From Isoetes taiwanensis (Eukaryota > Streptophyta > Lycopodiopsida > Isoetales > Isoetaceae), in assembly GCA_021234155.1 (NCBI GenBank), contig JAJEKV010000033.1, forward strand, positions 5,262,635 through 5,326,634: a DNA stretch of 64,000 bases, read 5' to 3'. The position numbers were made by a program, and so were the translations under genes. This document shows positions 10,990 through 22,249 of the stretch, one piece after another. Each line of letters starts with the position of its first letter. The first letter of the stretch is position 1. The notes beneath the pieces were generated by a model that saw only the letters and a list, made by a program, of their open reading frames with translations, did no database searches and was not told where the DNA came from.

Positions 10990-11265
10990 ATATTTGGAAT
11001 GGTGATTCCGTCGCGTGGAATAAAAGGGCGGTGATTCCGTCCCGTGGTATTTTCCGAATGTGATTCCGCCGGGAGGTATAAAACAGACGGCCAGGATGGA
11101 CCCTACAGACGGATGGTTGGGATCCATCAGAAGGTACACCTGACAGCGTCAGGTACGAATAACGGGGCCTCCGGAACGGATCCCGTTTCCGGAGGGTTAG
11201 TGATTCCGCGGGAGAGTATTCACCGCGACGGAATCACCAAAACCAGGGTAAGGATATTTGCACCC
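10990..11265. repeat. second TGATTCC foldback arm
   Basis: Units with GTGATTCCGTC, GTGATTCCGCC, then the GACGGCCAGGATGGACCC block, GGTACACCTGACAGCGTCAGG and GGATCCCGTTTCC match the centre and inner arm of the 8150-9400 element. The end (CGGAATCACCAAAACCAGGG) is the reverse complement of 8905-8925. Together the two flank the gene scraps at 9.75-10.8 kb. Confidence 0.75.
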
Positions 11266-11267
11266 AT

Positions 11268-11550
11268 CTTAACCCGAGGTGCACAATTTTGTGCAATTCT
11301 AATCTATATACACGTAGGCACCCCGTCACTCAATCTTGCATGCCACGTCAGCAAAATTTCTCTTCTTGGAGCTCCGGCCATGCTCGTTCCTCCCCCTCCT
11401 TCCTTTCACTCGAGCAAAACCTCCTCTCTTTAGCAGGGTTGCCTAACCCGAGGTGCACGATTTCGTGCAATTCTAGCCTATACACGTAGGCACCCCGTCA
11501 CTCAACCTTCCATGCCACATCAGCAAAATTCCTCTCCTTGGAGCTCCTCT
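11268..11550. repeat. ~100-bp direct repeat pair
   Basis: The blocks at about 11,273-11,375 and 11,445-11,545 share CGAGGTGCAC, CACGTAGGCACCCCGTCACTC, ATGCCAC(G/A)TCAGCAAAATT and TTGGAGCTCC. A ~70-bp C/T-rich spacer separates them. No coding signal; the source is not recognised. Confidence 0.7.
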
Positions 11551-11876
11551 TGCAGCAACTCTGTCTTAAGGATTTGTAGCACGGTGTCTTGAGATCGTCT
11601 GAAGAAATTTCTTAACTGTGCCATTTGCATGTGCCTTGATATTGTACGTATGCCCAAGAAATCTGAACATTGTACATGCTACCTTCATATTTAGTCCATG
11701 TTGAACATTGTAGAGCTAAGAGCCTTATCCATAGATATTTAGATGGCATAGTGATGAAGCAAGTCATTGGTTTGCAATAATACACCCATTATCTTTCGAA
11801 TGCAGATGAACACAAAAGTGGCGATTCTAATTTATGACAAGGATAATAATTTTTTGGAAACTAGATTCAGGAGTTT
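11551..11876. other. intergenic, nothing recognised
   Basis: This is AT-rich unique sequence up to the poly-T tract that marks the LINE 3' end. I see no coding frame or repeat. Confidence 0.4.
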
Positions 11877-12249
11877 GTTTTTTTTTTTTTTTTTTTTTTT
11901 TTTGAAGGAGGAAAGCCAAAAGTTTATTAATTAGATAAAAAGTACAAAATTTACATGTCTCATTAACTATGTAAGCACAAAAAAATACCACAGGAGCACG
12001 AGCCTAGAGCACAATGTACTTACTCTAGAATAGGAGACTAATGATAAGAATCAATTCGAAGATATTGAATCCAAATGTGTTCCATCATTTCTGATTCAAA
12101 GGGGGAACACTCGTAGGCTGTCAATATCTTTTTTGGGGCCACCGTAATAACACCGCGTGCAGATGAATTAATGCCCTGAAAGATGTGGTGTCTATGACGC
12201 TCCCATATAGACCATAGGAGCCAACTGGAACCAAGATGGAATGCCCTTT

Positions 12250-12440
12250 GTTTAGCTAGAGGCCATGCATTGGGATAGGATGCCAAGAGGATGCATCGGC
12301 AGTCCAGTGTATAACAAACCTTGTAGCCAAGACCACGCTGGTTGAACCTCAGGACAATCAAAGAGATAATGCTCAAGAGTCCCAACGTCTGAACGATAGA
12401 GCGGGCATACTGCAGATATATGCACGAATTCATTATTTGG
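12250..12440 (-). pseudogene. LINE zf-RVT domain
   Basis: The frame reads VCPLYRSDVGTLEHYLFDCP then VQPAW, the C...H..FDC...W pattern of the zinc-binding domain at the end of plant LINE RT proteins. The second Cys of the usual CxxC is Tyr. It belongs to the same copy as the RT at 14.9-16.6 kb. Confidence 0.75.
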
Positions 12441-14038
12441 GTAAAAAAATGGGATTTTGAGAATTTTGAATGACCCCATCCAGGCCCACCATAAGCAAAA
12501 AGTGATTTTGCTTTAATTCAAGCTCACATTGGGCGGGACAATTTGAAATTCGAATATAAGATTCTAAAGTCATATCTAAATATATATGAGCACAGCTCAG
12601 CAGCGGCCATGCACTTGACGACATGGAAGCTCGAACAGGAGGTCGCCCGCCATAGCCTGGATCGCCATAGCCCAGTTTTGCCAGGAATAAGAGGGCGCCA
12701 TCACCGGAAATCGCCATAGCTAGAGGTTTTTTTGGAGGCAGGGGTGGCCATGGGCAGAGCAGGCATTTTGAGGAGCTATGCCTTCCATGAGATTCTATTT
12801 CCAAGGCATTTGTTATCTCTGAGCCAAAACTCAATCAATGGAAACTCTGTCGCCAACGAACGGGGAGGAAGAACAGGAAAGGGAGAGCTGCTGGATCGCC
12901 ATAGCTGGAGTTCGCCATAGCTTTGCATTTCGTTTGCCATAGCTGAGCTCGCCATAGCCCGAGCTTTTATATTAGGGTCGCCATACAAGAGGATGCATGC
13001 CGGAGTTGAAGCTTCTGGATCGCCATACAGAACTAGTCTTAAGGATCTTGTTGTGGCCTGTTGTAGTCTGCTTAGCCATCGACTTTATAAATCTTGTCTT
13101 GTTGGCCTGTTCTATGCTGCCATAGCCGGAACTCCTTATTGTTTGCCAGAAATCCTTAGTGTTTTCTTTTGGCTCGAATAAAATCTCACCTTCTTCTGTT
13201 GTTTTCTAGGGCAAAGAAAAAGCAATGAGATTGATGGAAAATCCTTGTTTATGGATTTGCTGCATCTTATCTCCGGCAACTGCCAAGAAAGAAGATTTTG
13301 TGGAAACTGGCTATGGCCGAAATGGTTATGGTAAGTTTGCCTTTTTCCATAACTTTGCAGGCATATGAGTGATTCACAGATTATTCATCTTCTTCTTTCA
13401 CAGAGTCACAGACTCACAGATTCTTATTCACAGATGCAGGTTATTCACAGATTTTTCTTCTTCTTCATTTCCTTCTAAATCGTACGGAATCATGCTTGCT
13501 TCCTTCAGGGATGCTTCATAGTCTCTCTCTGGTTCACAAAATCGCCATTGCGTTTCTTTCGAGCACAAGAAACACAGAAATAAGGCATACACAGCTCAGG
13601 CAAATCGCTGCAGCGATGTCTCTGAGCTAAAAATAAATAAAACTTATTTAGGATATTGTAAATTTATTTGATAATTCTGTTAACAATGGTTACTTTAGAC
13701 CCATTAAATTGAATGTATATTTGTCATGAGGTGCCTAATATGCACCCATTTTGCACTCATATTTTGTTTTAGAAGATCGCAATGGCGATCTTTACGAGCC
13801 CATCATAGATAAAATTGATCGAAATTGGTATATTTGTTATATAAATGTGCCTTAAAAAATACATATATTGGTCCTTTATGATCATAATTATCGCAGTCGC
13901 GATTTGTTTGATATATTTTGCACGTTTTTGCTTCACCAATGAGGTCCTCGTGAACAACTTTTAGTGCTTTATACGACCACTGCAACCTATTTCAATGTCA
14001 AACGAGAATTCAAATTTCTCTAATTAATGAATTCGTGC
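12423..14038. mobile_element. ~1.6-kb non-autonomous insertion with inverted ends
   Basis: The left end GCACGAATTCATTA (12,423-12,436) and right end TAATGAATTCGTGC (14,025-14,038) are perfect 14-bp inverted copies. They lie exactly where the LINE is interrupted between its linker and zf-RVT domain. TATATG occurs beside both ends, a possible but imperfect target duplication. No transposase is visible. Inside, a CGCCATAGC word recurs about eight times (12,620-13,130), followed by short ATTCACAGA repeats near 13,370-13,450. An inversion between palindromic ends is an alternative reading. Confidence 0.6.
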
Positions 14039-14873
14039 TTATATGCGAGGATCATAGTGATGTCAAAAGGCATTAACCCGCAGGCACCTGTGGATAACTT
14101 GCCAGAGACTTTAAGGTGGAGCAACCTATCCCAACGCCATCGCCATGTATGACACGAAGTGGGTTTTGGAACCTGTAGGTGCCACCCATCTGGCAACTGG
14201 AGGAGCTGTGGTGCTAAAAGAAGGCAATATACTGATCTGACAAAGTACTTGTCTTTGTGAATATTTTCATGACAGTCCCATGACACCCTTTCAGCAATAC
14301 CAACTTGCACTATAAGAGGCAAATTTTCTACGATCTTCTCCCATAGAGATACATCCCAACGAGAGAGCAGGAACTTTGCCTGAAAGCCAGGACAGACAGT
14401 AGGCGACCCGCTTCATACCATGCTTGAATAGAGACAACACCCCTGCAAGAGCCTATCGTCTCTGTGTAAGGGGATGAACTGATGCTGCCAATGGAGGTGC
14501 TGAGGGGTCTGGAGGCAGTGGTGCCCACCACCATGGAGTCTCTAATAGGATGTGCATAGAGCGGCATGGCCAGAAAAGATGTTTGACCGCCTCTCATGCT
14601 GTCAACAAGCCACACAAAAATGGAGAAGCACTTGGAAAAGGTTGCAGAGTCTGAAATAAAGCCCAAGGTAGGACTGGTTTGACAACCTTCTTGCCTAGAG
14701 GGATACAGTGACCAAGACTTGTCTAAGTAGGCGTAAACTAGGAGAGTCATCCTCACCATTCAGGAGTCTCCAAATGAACTTCGAAATAAGAACTTTGCTA
14801 TGCAGTAAGAAGTCCATCATACCCAGACCACCTGCCCATTTTAGAAGGATGCACTTCGACCAAGCCACCTTAA

Positions 14874-16569
14874 TCACAACACCTTCCTAGTACCCGCCCA
14901 TATAAAGTTCCAAACTATTGCAATGAACCCACGCACTTTGATCTGTGGGGTTAGCAGTAATGATGCCATATAAACATGGGTGCTACTAAGGACTGACATG
15001 GCCACTGTAATGCGACCTGCAAGAGACAACTTTGCGGTGGACCACCAGAACAAGTGCTTCTCTAAACTCTTACTGATCTCCTCCCATGCAGCTCCTATAG
15101 TAACATGGGTGCCAACTGTTATCCCCAACGACTTGATGGCATGTCCATGCGCAAGTGATTTCTAAAGATAATCTGAACACACGCCGGAGCCAGAGTATCC
15201 AATGTCCATAAAGTTGTACACTTCTGCCACCCCATAAGGACACCAGAAGCCAGTGAAAAAGTGTCTAAGAGCAGTTTGGCAGCTGCAAGATTCTCAGCAT
15301 TAGCGACTAGGAAGAGGAACGCATCGTCTGCATATTGATTGCAAACCTCTTGTGTGCCATCCTCCATTGCAAGACCATAGAGAAATCCCTCTGTGGTTGC
15401 AACAGTGGATAACTGCGACAAAGCCTCTGCAACAATTGTGAAAGGCAATGGTGCTAAAGGGCATCCCTGACGAATACCACGACCGAGTGAGAAGGCATCT
15501 GATGGCTCACCATGGGACATAACAGTCGCCCGAGCATAGACATGCAGCTTATTATATCTAATGGGAATTGTTCCCCAAATCCCAGTCTTAGCATACATCG
15601 ACGCATGAATTCCCAACTGACATTGTCATAAGCCTTTGCCTAATCAAGCTTAAGGTATACAACTGGAAGGTTTTGCTTACGTGCCCAATAAATTCCCTCG
15701 TAGGCAGCAACAACATTGTTTAGAATGCATCATTTTGGAATAAAACATGACTAGGTTGTTGAGATGGACTCTGCCAAGATGTCCTTAACCCGCTCTGCAA
15801 AAGCCTTGGCGAAGATCTTATATACGGATGACAATAAGATGATGGGCCGCCAGTCTGAAATAGTCTGAGAATCCATGACCTTGGGGATGAGTGAGATGGC
15901 ACCTGTATTTAAAATTCTATCCAAAGCAGTGGAGCGCCGAAAGTCACAGAAAGCATCATACACATCTGGCTCGAGTTAATCCCAATACTCCTGGAAAAAT
16001 TCAATTGGCAAACCATTCAAACCTGGGCATTTGCCTCTTTTCAGTTCAAAGACTGCCAAACCCAAATCATTTGCTGTCATAGCCGCCTCTATTAACTCGC
16101 GCTGCTCATCAGAGATAATGGGGGAAATCCTAAATAAAATAGCATCTTGCATTTCTGATTGAAAGGGAAGATGTTTCTCAGCGAAAAAAGTCTGGAAGTG
16201 GTTATACAGATGTTGTTTGAGTCCAGTTGGCTCTGTTAGCACCGAACCATCCGGTAAAAGCAATGAGGGCATGGTTGACGCCATGCGACGCCTCTTAGCT
16301 GCAAGAAAAAAGAAGCCTGTACAATGGCTTCCATCAGGAAACCACTGCAGACCTGCCTTCGTCTTTGCCTGCTGAATTTGCTCCTCCTCCAATGCTTGGA
16401 TCTGTGCCAAAATATCACAATCATGAACACCTGGAAGACGCCCCTGTCGAGCATGGAGCAGGTCCTGATACAAGGTGTCCAATAAAGCACGACCCGCTGC
16501 TGCCGACTCTCGGCCCCACTGTTTGGCAAAACCTTTGACTGCCGCAATTGCATCCACTATGCCAGTCAT
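14874..16569 (-). pseudogene. LINE reverse transcriptase, frame-broken
   Basis: Segments in order on the minus strand are KCPGLNGLPIEFFQEYWD (pre-RT), SLIPKVMDSQTISDWRPI (RT motif 2), RGIRQGCPLAPLPFTIV (motif B), QYADDAFLF (motif C, YADD at 15,334-15,323) and a C-terminal KLSLAGRITVAMSVL stretch. In-frame stops and shifts occur near 15,975, 15,750 and 15,620. The catalytic YADD is intact, but no continuous protein can be made. Confidence 0.85.
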
Positions 16570-16959
16570 GCCTCGACATCAGCTGAAGGCAGTTGTCCAA
16601 GTGTTCTTGCAGCCTTCTTGAAAGTCAAAATCCTTTAAGAACTTTACATTCAAGCGAAAACACGTCCGTCCATGCTATTGCTGCTGCAGGGGCTCGTCTG
16701 AAATGAATTGCGGATGGTGGTCTGAAACTGAGTTGTCTCTGAGACAAAACCAAAAAAGACCTAGAAGCGCCACAACTGCATCTGCATTCCAGTAAGCTCT
16801 ATCGACTGAGAGCTTGCACGACCTCCACCAACTTAACCATTGCACCAAGTAAAGACACCTTCATCATCAGTCTCCGAGAGGTTCACTACCACCCCAATTC
16901 TGGGTCCACATCTAAAAACAACACATGTCGTTGTTCCAAAAAATCTACATGTGGTTATG

Positions 16960-17665
16960 TGGAGGTGTGGTTTATTAAGGAGGCGGTGTAGTTTTTTTTA
17001 TGGAGCTATAGTTTTTTTTTTTTTGAAGGTGTGGTCTTTTTTTGAGGTGTCGTAGTTTTGCTTATTTTTTTGAGGGGGTGTTATTTTTAAGAAGGTGTTG
17101 TTTTTTGAGGTGTAGTTTATAACTAGGTGTAGTTTTTAAGTAGTCGTTTTTTATGGAAGTATAGTTTTTTGAAGTGTGGTTTATAAGGAGGTATAGTTTT
17201 TAAGTGGTTGTTTTTTAAGGAAGTATGGTTTTCTGAAGTGGTATGATTTTTTTTAATCGAGGTGTTGTTTTTTGAGGTGTCGTTTATAAGTGGGTGTAGT
17301 TTTTAAATAGCTGTTTTTTAAAGAAGTATGGTTTTTTGAAGTGTGGTTTATAAGCGGGTGTAGTTTTTAAGTGGCTGTTTTTTAATGAAGTATGGTTTTC
17401 TAAAGTGATATAGTTTATAACTAGGTGTAGTGTTTAAGAAGCTATTTTTAAGGAAATATGATTTTTTTTGGTGTGGTTTATATAACTAGGTATAGTTTTT
17501 ACGTAGCTATTTTTTAAAGTAAGTATGGTTTTTTGATGTGTGGTTTTTAAGTAGGTGTAGTTTTTAAGGGGCTTTTTTTTTTACAGAAGTGTGCTTTTCT
17601 GAAGTGGCGTAGTTTTTACGCAGCTATTTCTTAAGGAAGTATGGTTTTTTTTAAGGCTATTTCTT
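16960..17665. repeat. T-rich minisatellite (GTGTAGTTTTTAAG type)
   Basis: Roughly ten irregular units of ~60-75 bp combine TATGGTTTTTTGAAGTG, TGGTTTATAA, GTGTAGTTTTTAAG and GCTGTTTTTTAA. The T/G strand bias is extreme over ~700 bp. It adjoins the truncated LINE 5' end. No coding potential. Confidence 0.8.
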
Positions 17666-17784
17666 AAGCAAAGCACCACCACCTGGAATATTGTTTGTGT
17701 GCTCAACTTTGGGAATGTATCGTATTATTTTACATTCGTGAAAAATAACTTCAACGGTTAGATCCAACCACGACAAGAGAATGA

Positions 17785-18110
17785 GCATTTTTTGTCAGAA
17801 AAATCGTCAGACTGTCTAGAGAGATTTTTGCCTGACGTACAGGCTGACGAACGTACTGACGATTACTATTTTGATGCTTTTCCTGACGATACTACGTCAG
17901 ACATATCGTCACATAAATCGTTAGAAGCCTTCGTCAGGTTAAGTGTCACATTAATCGTCATAATATACGGCAAATATGTATTGTCAGAAAAAGCGTCAGA
18001 ATTTGCGTCAGAATATACGTCAGAATAATCGTCAGAAAATGCGTCAGATATATCATCAGATTTTGCGTCAGACTATTCGTCAGATATCGCATCAGACTAA
18101 TCGTCAGATG
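17785..18110. repeat. dense CGTCAG/CTGACG motif array
   Basis: About twenty-five copies of CGTCAG(A) or its complement are packed in ~320 bp, first mixed orientations (17,799-17,900), then mostly CGTCAGA at 11-18-bp spacing (17,975-18,107) with AT-rich spacers. This resembles subterminal transposase-binding repeats of plant DNA transposons, but no terminal repeat or transposase is found nearby. The apparent reading frame across it is a by-product. Confidence 0.7.
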
Positions 18111-18185
18111 GTGCTTTTCTAGGCGCTATTACAATTTTAGTTATAACATTTGATTGAACAGTATATTTTAGATGAAATTTGATGT

Positions 18186-18262
18186 TTCACAAAGGCCTGG
18201 TGGTAAGGATGGGGGCACGGACTAGGGTTTGAATCCTCTCCACAATCAAAATTTTTTAAGTG
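18186..18262 (+). repeat. tRNA-derived SINE-like head
   Basis: GGCCTGGTGGTAAGGATG (A-box-like) is followed ~20 nt later by GGGTTTGAATCC (B-box), the standard Pol III internal promoter layout of plant SINEs. No intact tRNA fold is seen. The body after it is short or diverged. Confidence 0.5.
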
Positions 18263-20427
18263 TTGGGGAGGGGAAGATGGAGGGCCGAGATCGCGCCACG
18301 TGGTGCATCTTTAACCGTTGATGGGGGTGGACATACTTACTCACAGACACTATTTTCTTATTATATTAGATTAGATAGATATTAGATATTAGATATTATA
18401 TAAGATGATAGGGTTGAGGAGATAGAGGCAAGAGGTATAGTACATTGCCTTGTGAATTTGAGTGTCTAATAATGCATGAACTGATTCAATTTAGTCTAAA
18501 AATTCGATTGCTCAGTTTAACCCTAGATATGGGAACTCTAGTGGTGGGATTTTCATAGATAATATCACATGTCATAGTCACTAATTGCTCAATCATATTG
18601 CATTTGTCCCTTAAAGGGATTTGAAGCAGTTTTTGATGGATGATTTCTCCTCCAATACTCAACCATCTTATTTTTCTCCACTTCGAGGTAAATCAAAACA
18701 TAAGAATGGGTAGGAAGATTGATGCTAGCTGTAGTGGAAGAAATAGAAAAGATTGAAGCTGGAAGATGTAACAAGGGGATTGATCTACCTAGCTTATTGA
18801 TATATCAAATAGAGGATCATTAGCGCGGGTTGGAAATGATGGAGATATTTCATGTGCTCTATGAAACTAGCAAAATATTTAGAGTAATTTCACTTAGACA
18901 TTTATTACGTCCTACTAAGAAACAAGTTCTTTGTGCATCGCTAGCCTTGGATGCCCCAACAACTTATCCTTATCTAAAAGTGATGGTGGATCAATGAATG
19001 AAACTCCTTATGCTCGGATGCTTCCAACCTCATCTATAGACATAGTGATCAGACAAGGCCATAAATTGTCGGATTCGGGTGAGAAATAGAAATTGTATTC
19101 AATGGTGAGGGAACTCGTGGAGCAAGAAACTTGATTCAAGGATGGGCAAGCAGGCTAAGAACAGATGTCATAGTAAAGATGAGATTGGAAGTGGATAATA
19201 GAATCTAGAGTTGTGCCTTAACATGTAGACATACACGGAGGGTTGGAGGCATTGACCATGGGGAGTGTATAATAAAAGGTTTCCTAGTTCAATAGTCATT
19301 TTTGTAAAGCACCCATGGATGAATTTGGACCATGTGAAAATAATAAAAAAGGCAAGAAAAAAAAAAAAAAAAAAAAAAAAAAAATGCATGGTTGGGATGA
19401 AGGTTGGGCGGGGATGGAGTTGTTACATTGACGAAGCTTATTTTGATGCTTAGAATGTTGGTTCACGCTTAGAATTGGTGCAAGCTATACATATGGAGGC
19501 GCGATACAGAAAGTGTTTGGATTTTCGTGCTACATGATATAGCTGTACGATGGCATTTAAAAGGTATTGTGAATTTGAATGCTATGGGATAGCGCATTAT
19601 TGATTCATATTGCTAAAGATGTTTATGTTTGACAAGTACACTAAACTGCAAGGTTATGGCGTGTTACCTCGTGTGCAATTGTGTGGTTATGGTGGTTTGT
19701 TGGAGGTAGATGGACACTAGAGAGAATTGTATGGATTTCCAAGGTGCATTCTAATGTTGTCATGTTGTATTTAAATATTTCTTGTAAGGATTTAGATGGT
19801 GCATTCTAATATTGTCATGCTATAATAAAATACTTCTAGGGAGGAGTTTATTCAAGATGCATGATTGACACATTTAAGGACATGCTTTAAGACTTAAGCA
19901 ATAGTATGCTCGAAAGAGATATAGAAATGCATTGTTAGAGAAATTTGCTTAAGCTACTATTTACAGCAAGGAAGGAAGGAAGGAAGAAACTTTTAACGTC
20001 CACGGAGCCCAATCGGGCTATGCAATGTTCTTCATAGTATTAAACGTTGTGTATCGTGTTTGTTTGAAACTATAAGATCCAAATGGCGTTGCAAGATGTC
20101 CTTAATGATTTCAACCTATATGGGAACTATAAATGTTTGGCTTATAGAAAAATTGTATTCCAAAGGTTTCTAACATGAAACGTAGCATTCTAGACTACCA
20201 TTATCTCTGCATATGCTACAACATGGACTAATATATTTGTAAGGTAATTACGTTCTTGGATATCCAATGTTAAGGGTATGGTTAGTTACAATAGCTCCAT
20301 GATGAACGAGCTAATATGGAAAAGTGTCACTTTGTGTCATTGCGCCTGAGCAAGATCATGTCATCAAAAGACCTCCTAGTTTTATCAACTGCATTGTCAG
20401 GGAATTTAGGCTCCGGTATCTCATTGG
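18263..20427. other. long non-coding stretch with A-tract
   Basis: There are no convincing coding frames on either strand. It contains TTAGATATT repeats near 18,365-18,395, an uninterrupted A run (about 19,357-19,383) that may be a retroposon tail, and a (GGAA)n patch near 19,970-19,985. Otherwise I see nothing that I can support. Confidence 0.5.
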
Positions 20428-20900
20428 GTTTTTTTTTTTTAAGGACGAGAGATAAATATCATTACCAATCAGAAAAACAAGTACAATAAGCTAAGAGGCA
20501 GGTTGAAAAGGCAAGGGAGAAGATGTCCCTCTGTGCAAGGCTACCTATTCATTTCATACTCGTCCAAGTACTTACAATATAGATTATATTCCCAAAAAGT
20601 ATTCCTATTGACTAGTTGTCACAAACATGCACACTATCTATCCTGCTTTTGATCAACCAAAAAGATTGTCTATAGGTACAAGGGCAAAAACACACAATGG
20701 TGTACATGTCACTACCGCCCCTGGTTAATAAGGGGAAAAGGAAAAATCATAAACTGTGTCTATATTGTACAAGGGCAAAAAGACACAACTAGTTTTACTC
20801 TAGATGACTCTCTATGCAGACATTACAAAGCAAGTCCCATAGTAACAAATACCCAATTTTGGGGCTAGCTTGGATGGATTAAGAATAAATATGTCCCATA
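20428..20900 (-). mobile_element. LINE 3'-end remnant
   Basis: A T tract at ~20,429-20,440 is followed by AAGGACGAGAGATAAATATCATTACC, laid out like the 11,877 LINE end (poly-T, purine-rich patch, TTTATTAATTAG-like word, GTACAA). Two copies of a CAAGGGCAAAAA(C/G)ACACAA block (20,680 and 20,769) lie within it. No RT coding sequence remains. Confidence 0.45.
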
Positions 20901-20911
20901 ATTGTTTCTCT

Positions 20912-21497
20912 TCAATTGCATTTTGCAAATTCTGTAATCCCAAATTTGTGGAAGCTGATGCATTTATGATTAATACCGTTGAGACGTGCATATAAATGAC
21001 TTGTTAAGAATAAAACCAATCTTGCATGTGAGATATATCGTCCTCCAACCACGGCATTTATAGTAAACCCATCGGTATAACAACGTAGAGCAAATACAAC
21101 CTTGCCGTTTGATAAAAATTGTACCAGAAGATGATTGTCCCTTTGATTAACATAAAATCTTGTTCTTTTTTCCTTGAAGGGATATATGATATGTGACCCC
21201 ATGCTGAAATACCTGTGGAAACGGAAACAAGACGCATAACAACCACTCATGAGGGGCAAAAAAGAGCAGCATCAACACTAGCTCTTGTATGTGGCTAGAT
21301 GTCTTCATCACTTTCATCACTAATTCCATTTGAAAGCCTTCCACATTTACATGAATCTCGTTATACAAACCTTTGTCTTCTTGATCTTCCTCGTCTATGG
21401 TGCTGGAGGAGTCAGGCTCAGATGGAAAGTGCATTGTGTAGAGAGCAAATAGTCTATGCAACCAAGCCAAGGTGGCTAGGTGGCATGTTGGAGCCAC
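20912..21497 (-). other. hypothetical exon-like frames, unrecognised
   Basis: Two overlapping minus-strand frames cover this region; one reads RFYVNQRDNHLLVQFLSNGK then VVFALRCYTDGFTINAVVGG, with protein-like composition; the other is acidic (STIDEEDQEDK). I recognise no family. A splice near 21,190 could join them (a GT-AG pair is possible) but is not proven. It abuts the minisatellite to the right. Confidence 0.3.
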
Positions 21498-22165
21498 CTT
21501 GGCTTGTTAGGGCCTAGGTGGTATGGTTGAGCCACCTTGGCATGTTGCAGCCTAGGTGGCATGTTGGACCCGCGTGGCATGTTTGAGCCACCTTGACATG
21601 TTTGAGCCTAGTGGAATGTTTGAGCCATCTTGGCATGTTGGAGCCTAGGTGGCATGTTGAAGCCTAGGTGGCATGTTGGAGCTTAGGTGGCATGTTTGAG
21701 CCACCTTGGCATGTTAGAGCCTAGGTGGCACGTTGGAGCCCGCGTGGCACGTTTGAGCCACCTTGACATGTTTGAGCCCAGGTGGCATGTTGGTGCCTAG
21801 GTGGCATGCTTGAGCCACCTTGGCATGTTGGAGCCTGCATGGCATATTTGAGCCTAGGTGGCATGTTGGAGCCCACGTGGCATGTTTGCACCACCTTGGC
21901 ATATTAAAGCCTGCATGGCATGTTAGAACCTGCGTGGCATGTTTGAGCCACCCGAACCCACCTTGGTGGTATGTTTGAGCCACCTTGGCATGTTTGAGCC
22001 ACCTTGGCATGTTTGAGCCAAGTGGCATGTTTGAGCCACCTTGGCATGTTGGAGCCTAGGTGGCATGTTGGGAGCCCACGTGGCATGTTTGAGCCAGCTT
22101 GGCATGTTTGAGCCTAGGTGGCATGTTGGTGCCTAGGTGACATGCGTCAAAATTCGTTGGTGCCT
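21464..22165. repeat. GGCATGTT-GAGCC minisatellite
   Basis: About thirty-five units of ~18-20 bp pair up as GAGCCACCTTGGCATGTT and GAGCCTAGGTGGCATGTT. CCACCTTGG and CCTAGGTGG words alternate, so neighbouring units are partly complementary and could fold. Units differ by substitutions. Apparent proteins (MPRWLKHAKVAQTCH type) are repeat translations only. Confidence 0.9.
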
Positions 22166-22249
22166 AGGTGGCTATTGCATCAAAATTCTACCATTTTGTT
22201 TGTATAACAAGATTCTGCTTTCATTTGGCTGGAATTCGAAACTTGGAAT

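Larger units (their letters stand above)
11877..16860 (-). mobile_element. LINE (L1-type), 5'-truncated, split by an insertion
   Basis: The T tract at 11,877-11,904 is the poly-A tail of a minus-strand LINE. Going upstream there are a zf-RVT domain (12,440-12,250), an L1-type thumb/linker (14,320-14,040), a reverse transcriptase (16,569-14,874) and the end of an endonuclease (SDHHP near 16,700). The rest of the endonuclease and ORF1 are missing, a typical 5' truncation. Stops and frame changes break the ORF into at least six pieces, so the copy is dead. A ~1.6-kb insertion (12,423-14,038) separates the linker from the zinc finger. Confidence 0.88.

Noticed and set aside
17792-18028. 78-aa frame in the CGTCAG array
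   Set aside because: Reads through the motif array; no protein-like conservation.
21714-22105. MPRWLKHAKVAQTCH-type repeat proteins
   Set aside because: The minisatellite period read in frame; three overlapping frames give similar nonsense.
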